Assembly: GCA_016165875.1 (NCBI GenBank) | Contig: JABBOT010000080.1 | Span: 15,780,064 to 15,844,063 of the forward strand | Length of the DNA: 64,000 bases | Origin: Acanthopleura granulata | Taxonomy: Eukaryota; Mollusca; Polyplacophora; Chitonida; Chitonidae | Direction: 5' to 3' | Shown here: piece by piece, positions 42,561 through 63,805 of the stretch | Numbering within the stretch: the stretch's first letter is position 1 | Layout of the letters: each line of letters starts with the position of its first letter | Position numbers and translations under genes: made by a program | The notes under the pieces: generated by a model | Seen by the model: only the letters and a program-made list of their open reading frames with translations | Database searches by the model: none | Told to the model about the DNA's origin: nothing

Positions 42561-45158
42561 CTCGTCGCCTTTTTCTGGAGCTCGGGCTCCATCCAGGGGC
42601 TTTCCCGCAAGCGGAGAGCACGATGATTCTTTTTCAGGTGCATACCCAGAAACCGGTAAAGTTGCAAGTTGCGGTAGTGGAGCACATAGGGCTGGTCCCT
42701 AACCTCCTTACTGCGGAGCTTAGGGACCAGCTTTTCAACTTCAGTAGGCGCCACCCCAACGCCGAGGAGATTGTGCTGGTGCTCCGATGTTCACTTTTTG
42801 GGAGCCAACATCCGCTCCGGAGGAAGCGTGTAAGAGCTGTGCGCCTTATGCCGCTCTTCTAGGTTTTCCAAATCCGCTTCCACGATATAACCCTCTAGGT
42901 TGTCTGCCGGATGCTCCGCGATGGTTTTTACTAGTTGATCGCTGCTTTCCACCCACCGGAAGAGATCTGTTGGTAGCCCAGCCGTAAAGGTTGTAGGCTT
43001 CCAGGTAGAGGATGTGACTGTTAAGCTTCTTTGGGTTATAGCCTCCCACCCTGGGGTTGTTAGCCCGATCGTGACGCTTTGGGACCATCGAGATACCCTC
43101 TCGAATCCCCTTCTAGATGGATTGCTGGTCGGAGTCTGTCAACAGTTCAAGTTCTGTGCCTGTTTTCTTGAGGAGAGCATCGCATGAGAGACCAGGGCTG
43201 GTGTAATAATGCGCAAGGTCTAGGCCATACTGCCGAAGGCAGTTCTTCCGGGATGTCTCGAAGACATCTGCCAGCAGTGGGAGATCATTGCAGTTGTAGA
43301 GGTCGTGGTAATTCCCCACGGTTGTGCAGTTGAAGACCTTCCAGAACTTTTGCGCATCTGCATAATACACATCGCTGATGTACGTGTCCGAAAGTTTGCT
43401 GTGGAAGGCCTCCTGTGTGGTGAGCAGAGGCTCATCAAAGCTTAGCCAGGAGTCCATGTGTTCATATGAGTAAACACCCTTACACATGAGCAGTTCGTAG
43501 CTTAGCCGTAGCTTCAGGTTGTAGGCGTTCTGTGCGGCACCCCTGTATTTCCGGTGATGTGTCAGTGGTCGCGGACAGAGTCCAGTTGCCTGCAACTACA
43601 CGTGGCTTTTCACAGACATGACACGTTGAAGCACTGCTGTATGCCCGCCAGTCCCCTCGAATCATTGCTATGGCTTTCGGGTTAGCTAATACCATCTTGA
43701 TATTGCTCTCCTCGTCTTGGAGAGGTTATAAGAAGTGCTGTGCTGCATTGGGGCAGCGACACTCAACTGGCGGCTCTGTCTGCCCATCACATCGCGCCAA
43801 GATGTAGCAATAACTGCAAACCTCATGTGCCTGTGTTTTTCTGATGTTGCTTTTTGTGGAGTCCAGCCCGGCGCCCTCGATTTTGGTGGTGAGAGCCTCG
43901 AAGTCGGCACAGATGAGCTGCTTGTGATGGTTCTGGAATGTGAGCTTGTTTTTACCCTCTTCCGGTATGTCTACCTTCACACCAGCCTGGCCTATCCCAC
44001 GGCATTCCAGTTTGTGGGCTTCCAGCAGGGATTGCCATGGAATCATCGCTCGCAGAAGTACTTGCTCTCCCGGTGCTTACTCTTGTCATAGAGTAGGCGG
44101 TTGAGGTCTGTGATCCAGGTGTATTGGAATTTCCCAGCCTTCTCAATCAACAGTAGATTGATGCCTGCCGGCTGTTTACTTAGGCTGTGGAAGATGACCT
44201 CTTTGTCCCAACCGAATACGTTGATGGCTAGGTTGTTTTGTTTCTCAACCTTCGTGATCTCTGAAATGGGAGTTGGGGAGTCGATTCCTTCAAAGTTTAG
44301 GCCATCCTCAGTTGGGTATTTTGCGGGTCTGTCCTTATCTTCAGCCGGGAACAAGGCAGACCGAAGAGGCAACGGAGGCAGTGGTCACCCTTGTTCTCGA
44401 CGTTCACAAATGCCTTCTTATTCCTCACAGCTGCTGGAATTGGGATGTAAGATCAACCTCTCAGTGGCTGGTATCGAGCGATGTCCAGCCATAGAAGTTC
44501 CACTCGATCGACGATCCATCCTGACCCTCTCTGCGTCCATTTTTCAAGTGTCTCCAAGATGTGAGGGAAAGCCTTGCCTAGTGCCTCGCTGATCTCACTA
44601 ACCTGTAGAACAGCCTCTTGTTTGTGGCTGAGCACAGGCTTGGTGTACTCACCACCATCAGGGCTGTTTTTTCGGAGCTGGACCTTGAGATCGAGTTAAA
44701 GCTTTACACCTCTGAGGGCTCGGAGTTCTTCTTCTAGCTTTTCTTGGATATGGGGGCGCACCCCTTTGAGAAAAGCTCTAGGGTCTGCAGCCAGCTATGG
44801 AGGTACCTTTCGATTTCCGGGGGGGGGGGGGGTCCTGGAACGTGAGCTCATCTGCCTTGGCACCTTCAAACTTCTCTAGAACGTTCTTCTGATAGTCCCT
44901 AGAGATTGGGTCAAATTCTTCCTCAATGGCCTTCCTCTTCCTGCAACCCGTCTTCCTGCGTGGTGGAGGAAGAGGCCGATATTCCTCAGGCTGTAAGGGC
45001 TTTAGCAAGTAATCTCCAACTGCCTTGGGAATGGGCTCCTCCAGGATGTTTTGGACTACATCATTGAGAGCTTGATTGTCTGGCATTTCTGCCGGTTGCT
45101 GGTCGATGTGTTCATCCATAGTCGGCATGGCGGTTATAGATGGATATACGGTAGACAC
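42560..45158 (-). pseudogene. Protein-primed DNA polymerase B, truncated and frameshifted, copy B
   Basis: Fragments at 44778-45158, 44453-44635, 44043-44372, 43726-44046, 43113-43595, 42846-43088 and 42560-42754 follow the copy A order. The N-terminal frame reaches further upstream here, to an ATG at 45158. Like copy A it ends after PELQKKAT and lacks motifs B and C. A private change near 42975 breaks the motif-A region after YLEAYNLYGWA. Confidence 0.85.
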
Positions 45159-45872
45159 ACGTTCCTCTAAATGGAAATTCGGTTCTCGGTGATCAGTCGA
45201 ATAGGAGATTCAGGGCTAACACCCTTACAAACGCGGGCACCTTGTTTGCCCAAGCTGACGGACGTTGGAGCTCGTTCATAACATGGGGGTGGATACGCCT
45301 TGCCCGGGCCTCGGCTCTAACAAGATATTTTTGAGCCCGGTCGGCCCCGTAAGGCCCACATAAGTGAGCCTCTGACTGTCTAACGATGTTATACCTTCGA
45401 CAGGGTGTCGGCATGGGGGAGTTCCTGGGCATGCGTGCAAGGTGGATCCTGCAGAAATCGCCAAGGCAGCTTTTTCCGAAGTGCTCTCTGGAGCCGACGA
45501 GGAGCCATTCACAATTACGCTGTCCTTTTATCATCATTGGTATACCATACCCACATTTTTCTCTAATTGGAGCCTGGGTTTGTGTAAGACTGGGCTGGCT
45601 ACTAGACGCCATGTTTGGCAGCGACCGCGAGCGCGTTTCCCATCCGTTTGCGGCTCCGCGCACAAGTCGGATCTACGATGATTTCGAGGGTGATCACATT
45701 GTGATCGCAGATCCTCTTACTGACCAGGTATATGGTTCTCTGAATGTGCTGGCGCATGGTGGCGGGTATGGTGTCGCCGTATTCTTCAAGCGTGATCTCA
45801 TTCTCGAATATCGCTTCTAAGAGGCCGGCGTGGTCCTCAGGAGAGAAGGAGTGAACCGTCTCAGTCGGTTCC

Positions 45873-51276
<5,404 letters not shown>

Positions 51277-51589
51277 GCTCTCTTTTACTCCCCAGTACTG
51301 ACAGTGTAACATCCTAACCGTCAGCTTCAGATCTGCTAAACAGTTCTGTAACACACTAGCCATTCTATCAAAAGTGTCCATTCCTGTTGTTCACACTTAC
51401 ATACTTCACATCAGCGTTACAACAACTTCATACTTATCTTTCTCTCTCCTTACAAGGTACTTAACCTCTTTCTGTTTCGTGAATCCTGTGATTCTTGTTA
51501 GTACCCATCACATAGAGGTGACATTATGTGGGAAGAGATGGAATACATTGACGGATGTATGGGTCAAATGAGGAGAGAGATTGAATGTG

Positions 51590-51595
51590 AATAAA
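51590..51595 (+). terminator. Polyadenylation signal of beta-tubulin 3
   Basis: AATAAA about 314 bases after the stop codon, the first canonical signal downstream. Confidence 0.55.
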
Positions 51596-51860
51596 GTCAG
51601 CAATCCTGTCGTAATCGAAACTCCAGGCATTTTGGTTGATTATTCTTGAGCGTTTACCTTTCACTCCAACGTCAGTGAGATAGTAGGTATTCAAGGCATG
51701 CCGCAACTTATCTGGCACCATTTACTTATTTATAGTTGGTGTTATATACCAGACTGGTACCCACAAATTTGTCACCTTGAACAGTGAGGTATATAGATAA
51801 ATCTGAGCAGAGTGCCCTATGCAATTATAGAACCTTTAACAGACAATTTACAAACCTTGA

Positions 51861-51985
51861 CTTGAACCTGCAGTGGTTTCCCCGAGGCTCTGCCTGATTC
51901 CCCCATCCCACCAACCGTGATGCCGGTTGCTGTCGTGTAAGTGAAACATTCTTGAGTGTGGTGTAAAGCAAAAATTTAATAAGTA
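51861..51985 (+). repeat. SINE tail fragment, diverged
   Basis: CTTGAACCTGCAGTGGTTTC, CCGTGATGCCGGTTGCTG and GTAAGTGAAACATTCTTGAG mark the headless SINE body. Confidence 0.7.
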
Positions 51986-53510
51986 AATTGAAGCTGCAGC
52001 TGGATCAGTAAGCTGTTCATAGTATTTGTGGCTGAAATTTTTATTTTCTCTTGAGGATGCACTACATCCAAATAAAATTTGGGGTCAAGTACAATAAGTA
52101 TGTAGTTGACTACACATGGCTTCCACTTTCTGATTCATGCATAAATAATGAAGTACAATATGTATGGTCAAAAAGCCACAGCCATTGGTAGCAGTGCCGA
52201 CATTCACAGATTTTTAGTATGGCGGAAGTGTGAATAACTTGTTATTGTAAGTTGATAAACGAAATTTGTTCCTCCCAAGAAATAAATATCTAGACCCTGT
52301 GGTTAGAACTAAGCTCATCTGTTGTACCGGTTCCTGTAAAATGGAGGTCAATAAGTTAATGAGAAGGCTTGTGCAGAAACAAATTCTGTGTCGATGTTCA
52401 TACGACATGACACAGTACTGCATATGAATGCCAACCCACAAAGCGTGGATTATGTCTAAATCCCAGACTTGAACATAAGTCAGAAAATATCTGTGTCTGT
52501 GGCACAGAATAGATCGGCGGATGTCCGCATGATATATCAGCACAAGTCGGGAAACATCTGAGGTGCTTGAAGTGCAGTGTGACAACAGGGATGTCAACAC
52601 GGAAAGGTCGCCATGTAGAAAATAATTTATCCTTATAAAATCTATGCAGTGCTTCCTGTTGAGGAAACATGGTTTGAAAGATTTGAGTCGCATAGTCGCA
52701 TTACGGTAAGCTGACTTGAAATTAAAAACCCGGGTAATTAGGAGATTATTCCACAAAAAGGGCATGTTTCCCTAAAAAGCACTACACGTACACAGAATTA
52801 TTATGTTTTAAATGTTAGCTAAACAGTGATGGTCAGTGTATATAACGAGGAAAAAATAAACAACATTACTATTCATGACTAAGTTTTTTTATTTCTTAAT
52901 TTGCACAGAAATCTGTTTTAATCATATTTAAATGAACCCAAGATGCATAATCGCACAGGCTGCTTTGATGACCACGCACTGCTGAGTTTCAAATGCTTGA
53001 CAAAATTGACATGCAGGTTGAATGGCAGTAAATAATTTTTAAGGGGGATAACTCTAAGGATCATTTAACTTATAAAAGCGATATGCACCGTATCTGGCTT
53101 GCAGGAGGTGGGAATGAGCGAGAAAATTTTTGCCCTCTGTTTGCTAAAATGATTACAGTCGTTTTGCAACTGTTTCATATTGCGTGAAAGATCCTCTGAA
53201 ACATTTGTAATAAATACACAAGTCGTGTAACTTCGAAAAACGGAAACACCATTGTGACTAAATGTTTCGGCATTGTTATTTTGCCATGATCAGGGGACAA
53301 CAATGCGACTCCTTTCAAAAAAAATTCTTCGAAACCACGCTTTGCAACAGTGTTGCAATACAGACATCCTTATGTAAATGGATCAGTGGTGTATAACACA
53401 TTGTTATAATTTATATATATATGTATGAAAAGTACCAAACTGTACTTTTAGTAAAACTACAGTACACACTGTGTATTGGGAAGGAATACTTATAACTGTA
53501 ACATTTATTT

Positions 53511-53664
53511 GATTATTTATTTCATTGGTGTTTTTTGTCGTACTCAAGAGTATTTCACTTATGCGACGGCGGCCAGCATTGTGGTGGGAGGAAACCGGGT
53601 AGAGCCCGGGGGAAACCCACGACCATTCGTAGGTTATTGGCAGACCTTCCCACGTACGGCCGCA
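53511..53664 (-). repeat. SINE copy, head missing
   Basis: Runs from the tail (ATTTATTTCATTGGTG) to CGTACGGCCG with the uninterrupted CCGGGTAGAGCCCGGGGGAA hairpin block that copies 24974 and 38405 lack. Confidence 0.8.
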
Positions 53665-53777
53665 TAACTGTAACACTATTATGACGAACAAAGATTAGTT
53701 TAATGTTAAACGTATCACATAAAGCAGCGACGCCATAGTATAGTAACACATTTATCACAAATAAGTACCCCCTCTTT

Positions 53778-53973
53778 CCTTGGCGGTTGGAGTGGTTGGA
53801 GGCGTGGACTTGTAACCCATACATTCCTGATTCAAATCCCCGGCTGGTAAGCCCGGTCACATATAAAGAGCTCACTCTGCCCGGCTTCCTCCCACCATTT
53901 AATGCTGGCCGCCGTTGTATAAGTGAAATATTCTTGAGTACGGCGCAAAACACCAATCAAATAATTGAATAAA
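53778..53973 (+). repeat. SINE with a different tRNA-like head
   Basis: The 5' part TTGGCGGTTGGAGTGGTTGG contains an A-box-like TGGAGTGGTTGG, and GATTCAAATCC is a good B box. The head differs from that at 25197, but the 3' body (CCTCCCACCATTTAATGCTGG, GTGAAATATTCTTGAGTACG) is shared. Confidence 0.75.
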
Positions 53974-54186
53974 TATAAAGAGCTCGAGTCTGTACATGGA
54001 TTTCAGCTCGGTGCTTGAACACATTTTCTCAGAAATGTGTGCAAAGCAGAAAAGGCACAATTTCTGATTAACGATTCTTTCCCATAGCGATGGTTAGATA
54101 GTTATTTGACCAAATTTTGTGAGTATAACAGAGCTGAGGACAATTTATACACTGGTTAGATATATTTCATTTATATCACATCACTT

Positions 54187-54311
54187 AACCTGCGGATGGG
54201 CGTGGTTTACCACGGGCTCTGCCCGTATTCCTCCAGCCATGATACTGGCCGCCGTCGTATAAGTGAAATATTCTCGAGTACGGCATAAAACACCAATCAA
54301 ATAAATAAATA
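54187..54311 (+). repeat. SINE tail fragment
   Basis: AACCTGCGGATGGGCGTGG to CACCAATCAAATAAATAAATA; no head. Confidence 0.8.
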
Positions 54312-54749
54312 TCACATCACTTTACATGTAAAGCATTTTTATAATTCGTGTTACTAACCATATGTCTCTTTCACGTGAATTGTGACTAACGAATGTTTTT
54401 TCACATGGCACACGTATAGTCAACGCTGCCTTTAAATATAATGTTTTTGTTGCAACGTTGTTAGAGCCACATATACTTATTATTGTATTATTGTATTCAG
54501 GGTTTGTTGTGTTTATGTGCATAGTCCAATACAGCTGATTGCCTTTCCATGTACTATTTCGTATCACATTTATAGTTACCTATTGCATGAAGATCACTAG
54601 CTATAATGCCACTTGTATATTTAACAACACTTTGGTACGTTTGTGTCCACCCGTTACGATGCCAGAGAATAACATAATGTACCTCGATTTTTGCTCCCAC
54701 TTTTCTTATATACAATGCACTTAATTTATCTTTTTCATTTATACACTCG

Positions 54750-54815
54750 CCACGATATGACTGAGATATTGTCAGTGTGTCGTTGAGCCATTATAATCAT
54801 TCATTCATTCATTTT
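54750..54815 (+). repeat. Dispersed repeat, ATTC-ending family
   Basis: CCACGATATGACTGAGATATTG followed by a CATTCATTCATTC end. Related to 63754-63805 on the same strand and to 63470-63533 in reverse. Confidence 0.6.
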
Positions 54816-56229
54816 CATTTATACACTGTGAAACTTACATACATCTTCCTGTATTTAATATCCGTGAAATGGTTACATTTGGGGGAGGGGATATTGATCA
54901 GTTTATTACATTTTCAGAATTGATTTGCGCTGTTTTTTTTGTCTGCACAATACATTACAATAATGCTGCATGCTCATTTCACTTTGTAATATTTACAAGT
55001 TTTACATATACATGGGGGGAGGCGGATGGGTTAAATTTGTAATGACATGTATCCGATCGACCTAATTGGACGATTCACACCGAAGCATGCATAATTGTTT
55101 CTTATATTTCACTTTGCCTCATTGTGTTTGATTCATCTGCAATATAAAGCTGCTTACTGCATTTTCATCGCTATTTCCCAGCTTAATTGTACTGGTAACT
55201 GACTTTGATTTAGAAAACGGAGGAAAGACTTTCTGCAAGAAAAATGCATGCACGTGTGTTGTTCATTTAAGGGCTTACCTCGGCACTGCTACATCATTTG
55301 AGACACGCACTGACCTGCTTCCCGCTCTGCCATGAATTAACATTCAGTACAATGATCTCCGACCCACATCAAACCATTCGTAGACACTGACAAATCGACA
55401 AGTAACAAGTCAGCTTTATTTGGCACACATGAAAGCTGACAAAACCCATTACCTGTGTAAACAATGATAAATGTATTCAGAAGTTGCCGGGCCGTTACCC
55501 CTGTCGGGCATATTGGTTTACACCATGCAGTCGTAAACCTCCCAATATACTTTAAACTTTCTCCTATCAGAAGAAAGACTACAAATCGTACACATATATA
55601 AATTTCATGACGAAGAGCAATTTGTCTGCACAGGCGTGTCACAAACGTTGGCACAGATATGGGCCAATACATTTTTTTAGGGAATAAAGCCACTGTGGTT
55701 GCAATATGTCAAACAACATATATGCGCTATTGTTTAAGGGCACAAGAGAAAACGGCGAAACAAGGGTATATATAGGCCTTCATGCGTCCAGTCCGCTGTA
55801 ACAATGGTGTTTTTACAAGATTATCTCTGTCATAGTGTTTGTATAGAGCTTAACACGAACGTAGTCATGCTACCACGTCAGAATGAAAAGGAAAGTACAC
55901 GTGGTTTCCAGATAACCCAGGTGGCGTTCCTACCACTCCTTACCTGTTTACCAGTCGCCAGGTGTAATATATGTATCTATGTACCTGTGTTTATAGAGAG
56001 AGTGTGAGTGATTGCTAATAGATTCCCTGATAGTAAATGTGATTGTTTACGCGTCACCAGGGAGACGAGAGGTAAATACACATATAGATGAATCAATAAG
56101 GATAACCGACAAGCATCTTTTGACCCATAAGCCTTAATAAGTCACAGTCTTCGATGTTAATGTATGCACAGTATCCAATTATGTCACATTACAGAAATAA
56201 TAAATTCTATATAATGAAGTGAATTCTTG

Positions 56230-56369
56230 ATCAACCTGCGGATGGTCGTGGGTTCCCCCGGGTTCTGCCCGGTTTCCTCCCACCATAATGCTGGTCGCCG
56301 TCGTATAATTGAAATATTCTTCAGTACGGTGTAAAGCACCAATCAATTAAATAAATAAATAAATAAATG
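56230..56369 (+). repeat. SINE copy, head missing
   Basis: GATCAACCTGCGGATGGTCG through CCCACCATAATGCTGGTCGC to CACCAATCAATTAAATAAATAAATA. Confidence 0.85.
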
Positions 56370-58810
56370 ATTTCTTGATCTGACATTGTTTGCAAAGTGA
56401 CTGTTGTTTGGGGAATCCGGTTATCCTTTAAGAAAACACATGTAGCTTTTTAAGCTATTTCCCCATGACAGCATTTTGCAATTATGCGCACAGTTGTGAG
56501 TTTACTCAGCCCTCACTTGTCAGGTTGCACCAATGGCTAATCAACGTGACACGTACAGTGTGGTTTATATTGTGGGGTAATTTAGTATTTATCCCTTTCG
56601 AGAAACTGTCTGTTGGAACTGTGGTACATGTAGTTAGAACTGATGGTAGGTCATATACTGATAGTGCGCACACATATAGGCGAGGCTTTAATATTCACTA
56701 AACAGTATCTAAAACCTACCTAAAACAGAGGCCAAACCACCAGGAGCTGGATTCGAACTCTAGACTTGACGAGTCCGGGGTATATAGTTGTTTTTCCGGG
56801 AGTACTGTCACTTTTTTTTCTTCGCCCAACCACAGCTAATGACTAAAAGTCTATATATATATAGTCAACAAAAAACAACCCCAAAAGCAAAAAAAAAAAC
56901 AAAAAACAAAAAAAAAAAAAAACAAACAAACAAAACAAAACACCTGGTTACAGATAGTATATTATACATGGGGTTTAGTAATGTTAGCAGTATTGATGGC
57001 ACTTATGTTGAATGCAGAGCATCTTTTAATGGTTTGGAAAGGCCCGGGCTGCACGGTTGTACAAAGTGTTACTCTCGGAGACGCCGGCCGGTAACTAATA
57101 AATTAAGGAGCAGACTCAAATCCAGCTCTGGCTTTTCCAACTGGGGCCCTCTTTACCTATTTGTGTTTCGTCAAATGTAACATCCGTGGCAATGGATCTC
57201 TTCAGCGTGTGTTGTCATGACATTTACTTTTGACATAACTTGCACCCTGATTGTAAAAAAGGTTTCAGGCTTTTCCAGCTCTGCACCGCTTTGGTTCGGT
57301 GAATTGCTAATTACCTGGTTGACTATTAAAGGGTTATGGTTTCCTCCACCCACGCAAATGAATGCAATTGCCATATGTAAATGAAGTGCAACGTTACTCA
57401 CCGCTCATTTGAAAAGAAATAATAAATTTAATGTTTTGGTTTAATATATACAGGCTACAGTTTACTTCTTTTTATATCTCTATGTTTCACATTCTTGTTC
57501 GGTCACCGGTAGTTCATCAACTGTGTCCAAGTGGTACACATTATTTTTTTGGCAAAAATGCACATTCGCATAATTTTTGTGTACCAGCTGTGTAATTTCT
57601 GTAATACATCCACAGTGACGTGTGTATCGGTGATACACAATTTGTGTACCACTGATACATATGCATTGTAGATATGCAAATTTGTACACAGTTGTTTTAG
57701 AGAATAAGAATCGAGTTTGAAGCCGCTATACCATATTTCCGAAGAATGAATGAGTGATATATAATGCATGGTTTAACACCGCTTTGACATATACACAGTT
57801 GAAATCATATGTCAAACTTCTTGTGCAACCCAGCTAACCCGAGTGAGTAAAGTGAATTGAAAATATTTCAGCCAATTTTAGCGACTGATTCCAAATACAA
57901 GCAACCTCAAGAGACGATCTATACAACCGTAAGCTGGAGTTCGTACTCTGACTAAATCGAGGAATTTGATCTGGGAAAAGTTCAGTATACGAATCGGCGA
58001 GGAGGTGGACAGGAATTATATACTCAGAGATATTCTTTTCAGGAGATTGGTATGCATGCACTTAGCAACAGTGCACCCATATAAAAGTGAATAACTTTTG
58101 CGGTGTCTTTCAGTTAAGATTGAGTGTTGGTTTTCAGGTGCTAGCTGGAATGTATAACCATGACACAGGGAACGTATATATCACGTTCGAAAGCCAATGT
58201 ATGTAATGCTTGTCTCTGCATGTAGAGTTTGACATACGATACCCCATCTCGCGAGCCTCAATCAATCGGTCAGCCTAACACACACATGGTGCAGAGCGGC
58301 TGAATGGGTTAATTTACAGGCGTGAGCCGTCGAATCAATTGCGATCTTTCACGTCAATATTGCACAAAGGCAGCCTCCAAAGTAGTTTCCATTGAAGAAA
58401 AAAAATCCCTCGAGTACAGCAATAACATATATAACTATATTCAAGCTATTCTTTAGGGCATACAGTGTTCAAAACCTGGCATGAATTCAGTAGTTAAGAT
58501 AGCTGTCAAAATCTGTATGCATGTGTACAGCGGAGGAACCCACCAATTCATATGCAAGAGGTGTGAGGTGGTACGTAGTAACGGTTATCTGTCACGCCAG
58601 GAATGTGCATGTGGCTTTGTCCTGTACGCACGTGTAATGAGAGCACATATGTATCGCCTTTAATACACAATGCATTCTCATTTATTTCGTTCTCAGCCAT
58701 ATTTATGATACATATAGAAAGACCGCTGATAAATTTACATACAATAACAACATGCAGTTTGCGTTTGGACGGGTTTTTAATTAAGGATCAGGTAAAGGAA
58801 ACAGCTGTAA

Positions 58811-58824
58811 GTTGCCATGGTAAC
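58811..58824. promoter_or_regulatory. Palindromic RFX-type X-box
   Basis: GTTGCCATGGTAAC fits the GTNRCC-N2-RGYAAC pattern recognised by RFX factors, which control ciliary genes. It lies 1.76 kb upstream of tubulin 4. Whether it acts on that gene is inference. Confidence 0.35.
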
Positions 58825-60491
58825 ACGACGCACCTGTTGTGCAGCTTGGGATATACTGTTACTTAGAGTTTCAGTCAGCATTCATAAACATATTGCAATT
58901 CTTGAATGACGTGAACAAGATATGTGTATATAGTATCTGGAATTCCATGGAAACAGGCTTTGGTCTGAAATTTGGAGGTTACAAGAGTACAGGTGTGAAT
59001 ATAGAGATTGTTATCCGACAACATGCACTTCACCAGATCTGACACCGCGAGCCAACACGGCTATGTGATAGATGCCTAGTCCATCTCTAGCTACACAGTA
59101 ATGCTGGTTCTTTACTCCATGGCACGGTTTCACGAAGTTTTCTAAGTTCGATAATTTGCTCACGTCAGAAGTTTTTTGCCCAAGTCGAACATAGGGTGTT
59201 TCTTGAAAAACTTAAGTAAAACACTGCATAAGTATCGTATTACATTACTGAAGCAAAAAACACGAAAAAATTTTTTCGTGAAACTGAGAGTACTTCGAAC
59301 TACAGAGAGATACTCTGGTTTCAGTTGTTAATACTCAGTATCAGTGCATATTTATGGATATAAAGTTGATGCCGCTATCAGAACAGGCTATAACTCCATT
59401 CTGTTCCCCCTATACTACAGACACCACCCCAGCAATCTGATGGTCGTTTTGAGGCGACCACAAAATTTATTTCGCACTTATTAAATTACACACAAATTAT
59501 ATCCGCGTAAATTAGCAAGCATTTGTATGCAATAATGTAGGCACTCGCTCATGCATTCAACCTTACAATCGTGAAGGCTTGTAAACAACCATCAAGGAAT
59601 GGTAAATACATTCTACTGCTTCTTCCTTGTCACGCGCAAATATACTTATAAGCTTCTCTTAGGTTCAATATACTAGTAATTTTCCACCGCCAACCACTTA
59701 ACTGATTTATTTTTGAAAATTTTAATTGATTTATTTTCTTCATAATTTCGTTGTTGTTTAACGCCATGTATACTTGGGAGAATTTTCCTTCAGACTATAG
59801 CGGACAGTTTTACGGCTTTTAATTCAATGATTTCCCTGACATAATCATTAAAACGTACAAACAACAATCAAAGTTGCAATCCTTCCCACCACATGCACAG
59901 AAATATATGCTTCTTAACGCAAGAATGAATTCTGTAGTTTGCTTGATTGTTATTTTTTATTTATTTACATTTTTTGGCTTTGGTTGGTGATTTATTCGTG
60001 TGGAGCCCCATGGGCAAAATGATAAATGCGTGTCTAAGACGGCCTGTTGTGGAGAACTTTGCAAAGCACTTAAATCGCCAGGTGGCATTCTCTTGTAAAA
60101 GAGTGTGAATTTCAGAAGGACCATTCATTCCATTGTCAGCTAACGGGGACTTAAACAAACCTTCCCACCCAAAACTTTTTCCAGCTGAATTGTCCTTTTA
60201 CCTGCTCTTTATTTGCCAACCTGTGAACGCAAGACATTTTCTTTATACGAAGAGATTCTGTCACTTGGAGAGAGGTAAATAGCAACAAGACATGTAGTAA
60301 CAAACTTGGAACTATTTTTTGACACGAAATAGTGCCTCTTTGGTCATCTTAATCTGTGTCGAAGAAACAGGATTCATTTTAACGTGTTGCAACACGCCTT
60401 TCGACGCAAACGTTGTTCATGTAAATCATAGTGAGAGCTGGCGTAGGACGATATCGATATCTACGCGGGTAATTCGGTCACAGGTGAGACG

Positions 60492-60499
60492 TATATAAG
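60492..60499 (+). promoter_or_regulatory. TATA box of beta-tubulin 4
   Basis: TATATAAG 82 bp before the ATG, predicting a start near 60520-60525. Confidence 0.55.
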
Positions 60500-60580
60500 T
60501 TGAAAGTTCGGATTTGATCGCCACCCAGTGACTAATATTATCGAACTTGGACGCTCCTAACTGTCACATCACAAATCACA

Positions 60581-63167
<2,587 letters not shown>

Positions 63168-63469
63168 ACTGCAACAACAACAACAGCAGGTGCACACGTA
63201 TAAAAAGAGCGTTAACAACAAGTCAAGTTTAGCATTGCGGACAACGGTAAAGAGAAAGAACGAAGACGAAATGTCTGTCAGCGAGAACATCGGCGATTCA
63301 GATAGCTAAGCTCCGATTCTGCGTAGTCGAGGACTTTTTGCTATACATGAGTCATCATGTATAGTTTTACATTTGTATCACATGTCATGTCATCACAAGA
63401 TTCCATATAAAAATGGAGCAAATTAAAGATAACCATCAGAAATGACCTCGGATGTTTCTCGATTTGAAT

Positions 63470-63533
63470 GAATGAATGATTATGGCTTTACGCCACATCG
63501 GCAATTTTCCAGCCATATCGTGGCGATTCTCGA
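63470..63533 (-). repeat. Dispersed repeat, ATTC-ending family, reverse copy
   Basis: GAATGAATGATTATGGCTTT then ACGCCACATCGGCAATTTTC and GCCATATCGTGGCGA; the reverse complement matches 54750-54815 and 63754-63805. Confidence 0.65.
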
Positions 63534-63753
63534 TTTGAATCACCAAGGGTGGAACTTACTCTGGCCATTTATTTAAGACTCGCTGTATTCATTTCGTCTG
63601 ACAGAAAAATAAATAAAGAAATAAAAAAATCGTACAACATGACTTTTGTTTCTTGATCTCCCCAACAATATATTATATTATATGCGTATATATAACTACA
63701 TTTTAAAATCACTTTACAGTTTGGACTGAATCCGTTTTTTTGTTCTCTTCTTC

Positions 63754-63805
63754 GCCACGATATGACTGAAACACTGCCAACCTGGCGTTAAAGTCAAATC
63801 ATTAA
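63754..63805 (+). repeat. Dispersed repeat, ATTC-ending family
   Basis: GCCACGATATGACTGAAACA then CTGCCAACCTGGCGTTAAAG; same family as above. Confidence 0.6.

Larger units (their letters stand above)
40390..45872. mobile_element. Decayed Maverick/Polinton-like element, copy B
   Basis: Same gene order and the same integrase-polymerase junction as copy A, so the decay largely predates the split of the two copies. Private lesions are the 61-bp deletion in the capsid-like fragment and small indels in the polymerase. Confidence 0.85.
51596..60491. other. Intergenic between beta-tubulins 3 and 4
   Basis: About 8.9 kb without a gene I can support. It holds five SINE copies, a diverged dispersed repeat at 54750-54815, an A-rich low-complexity run at 56880-56940 and an RFX-type X-box at 58811-58824. 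The longest frame (52214-52765, minus) has no recognisable domain. Confidence 0.5.

Noticed and set aside
51524..51721. Minus-strand frame downstream of tubulin 3 with plausible composition
   Set aside because: It overlaps the tubulin polyadenylation signal region, has no splice partners that I could find and no family match.
52214..52765. 183-codon minus-strand open frame
   Set aside because: No recognisable domain. A second frame of 90 codons overlaps it, composition is unlike the real genes here, and there is no promoter or polyadenylation context. It could be a transposon scrap.
55337..55693. 118-codon minus-strand open frame
   Set aside because: No motif, no splice context and AT-rich surroundings; likely chance.
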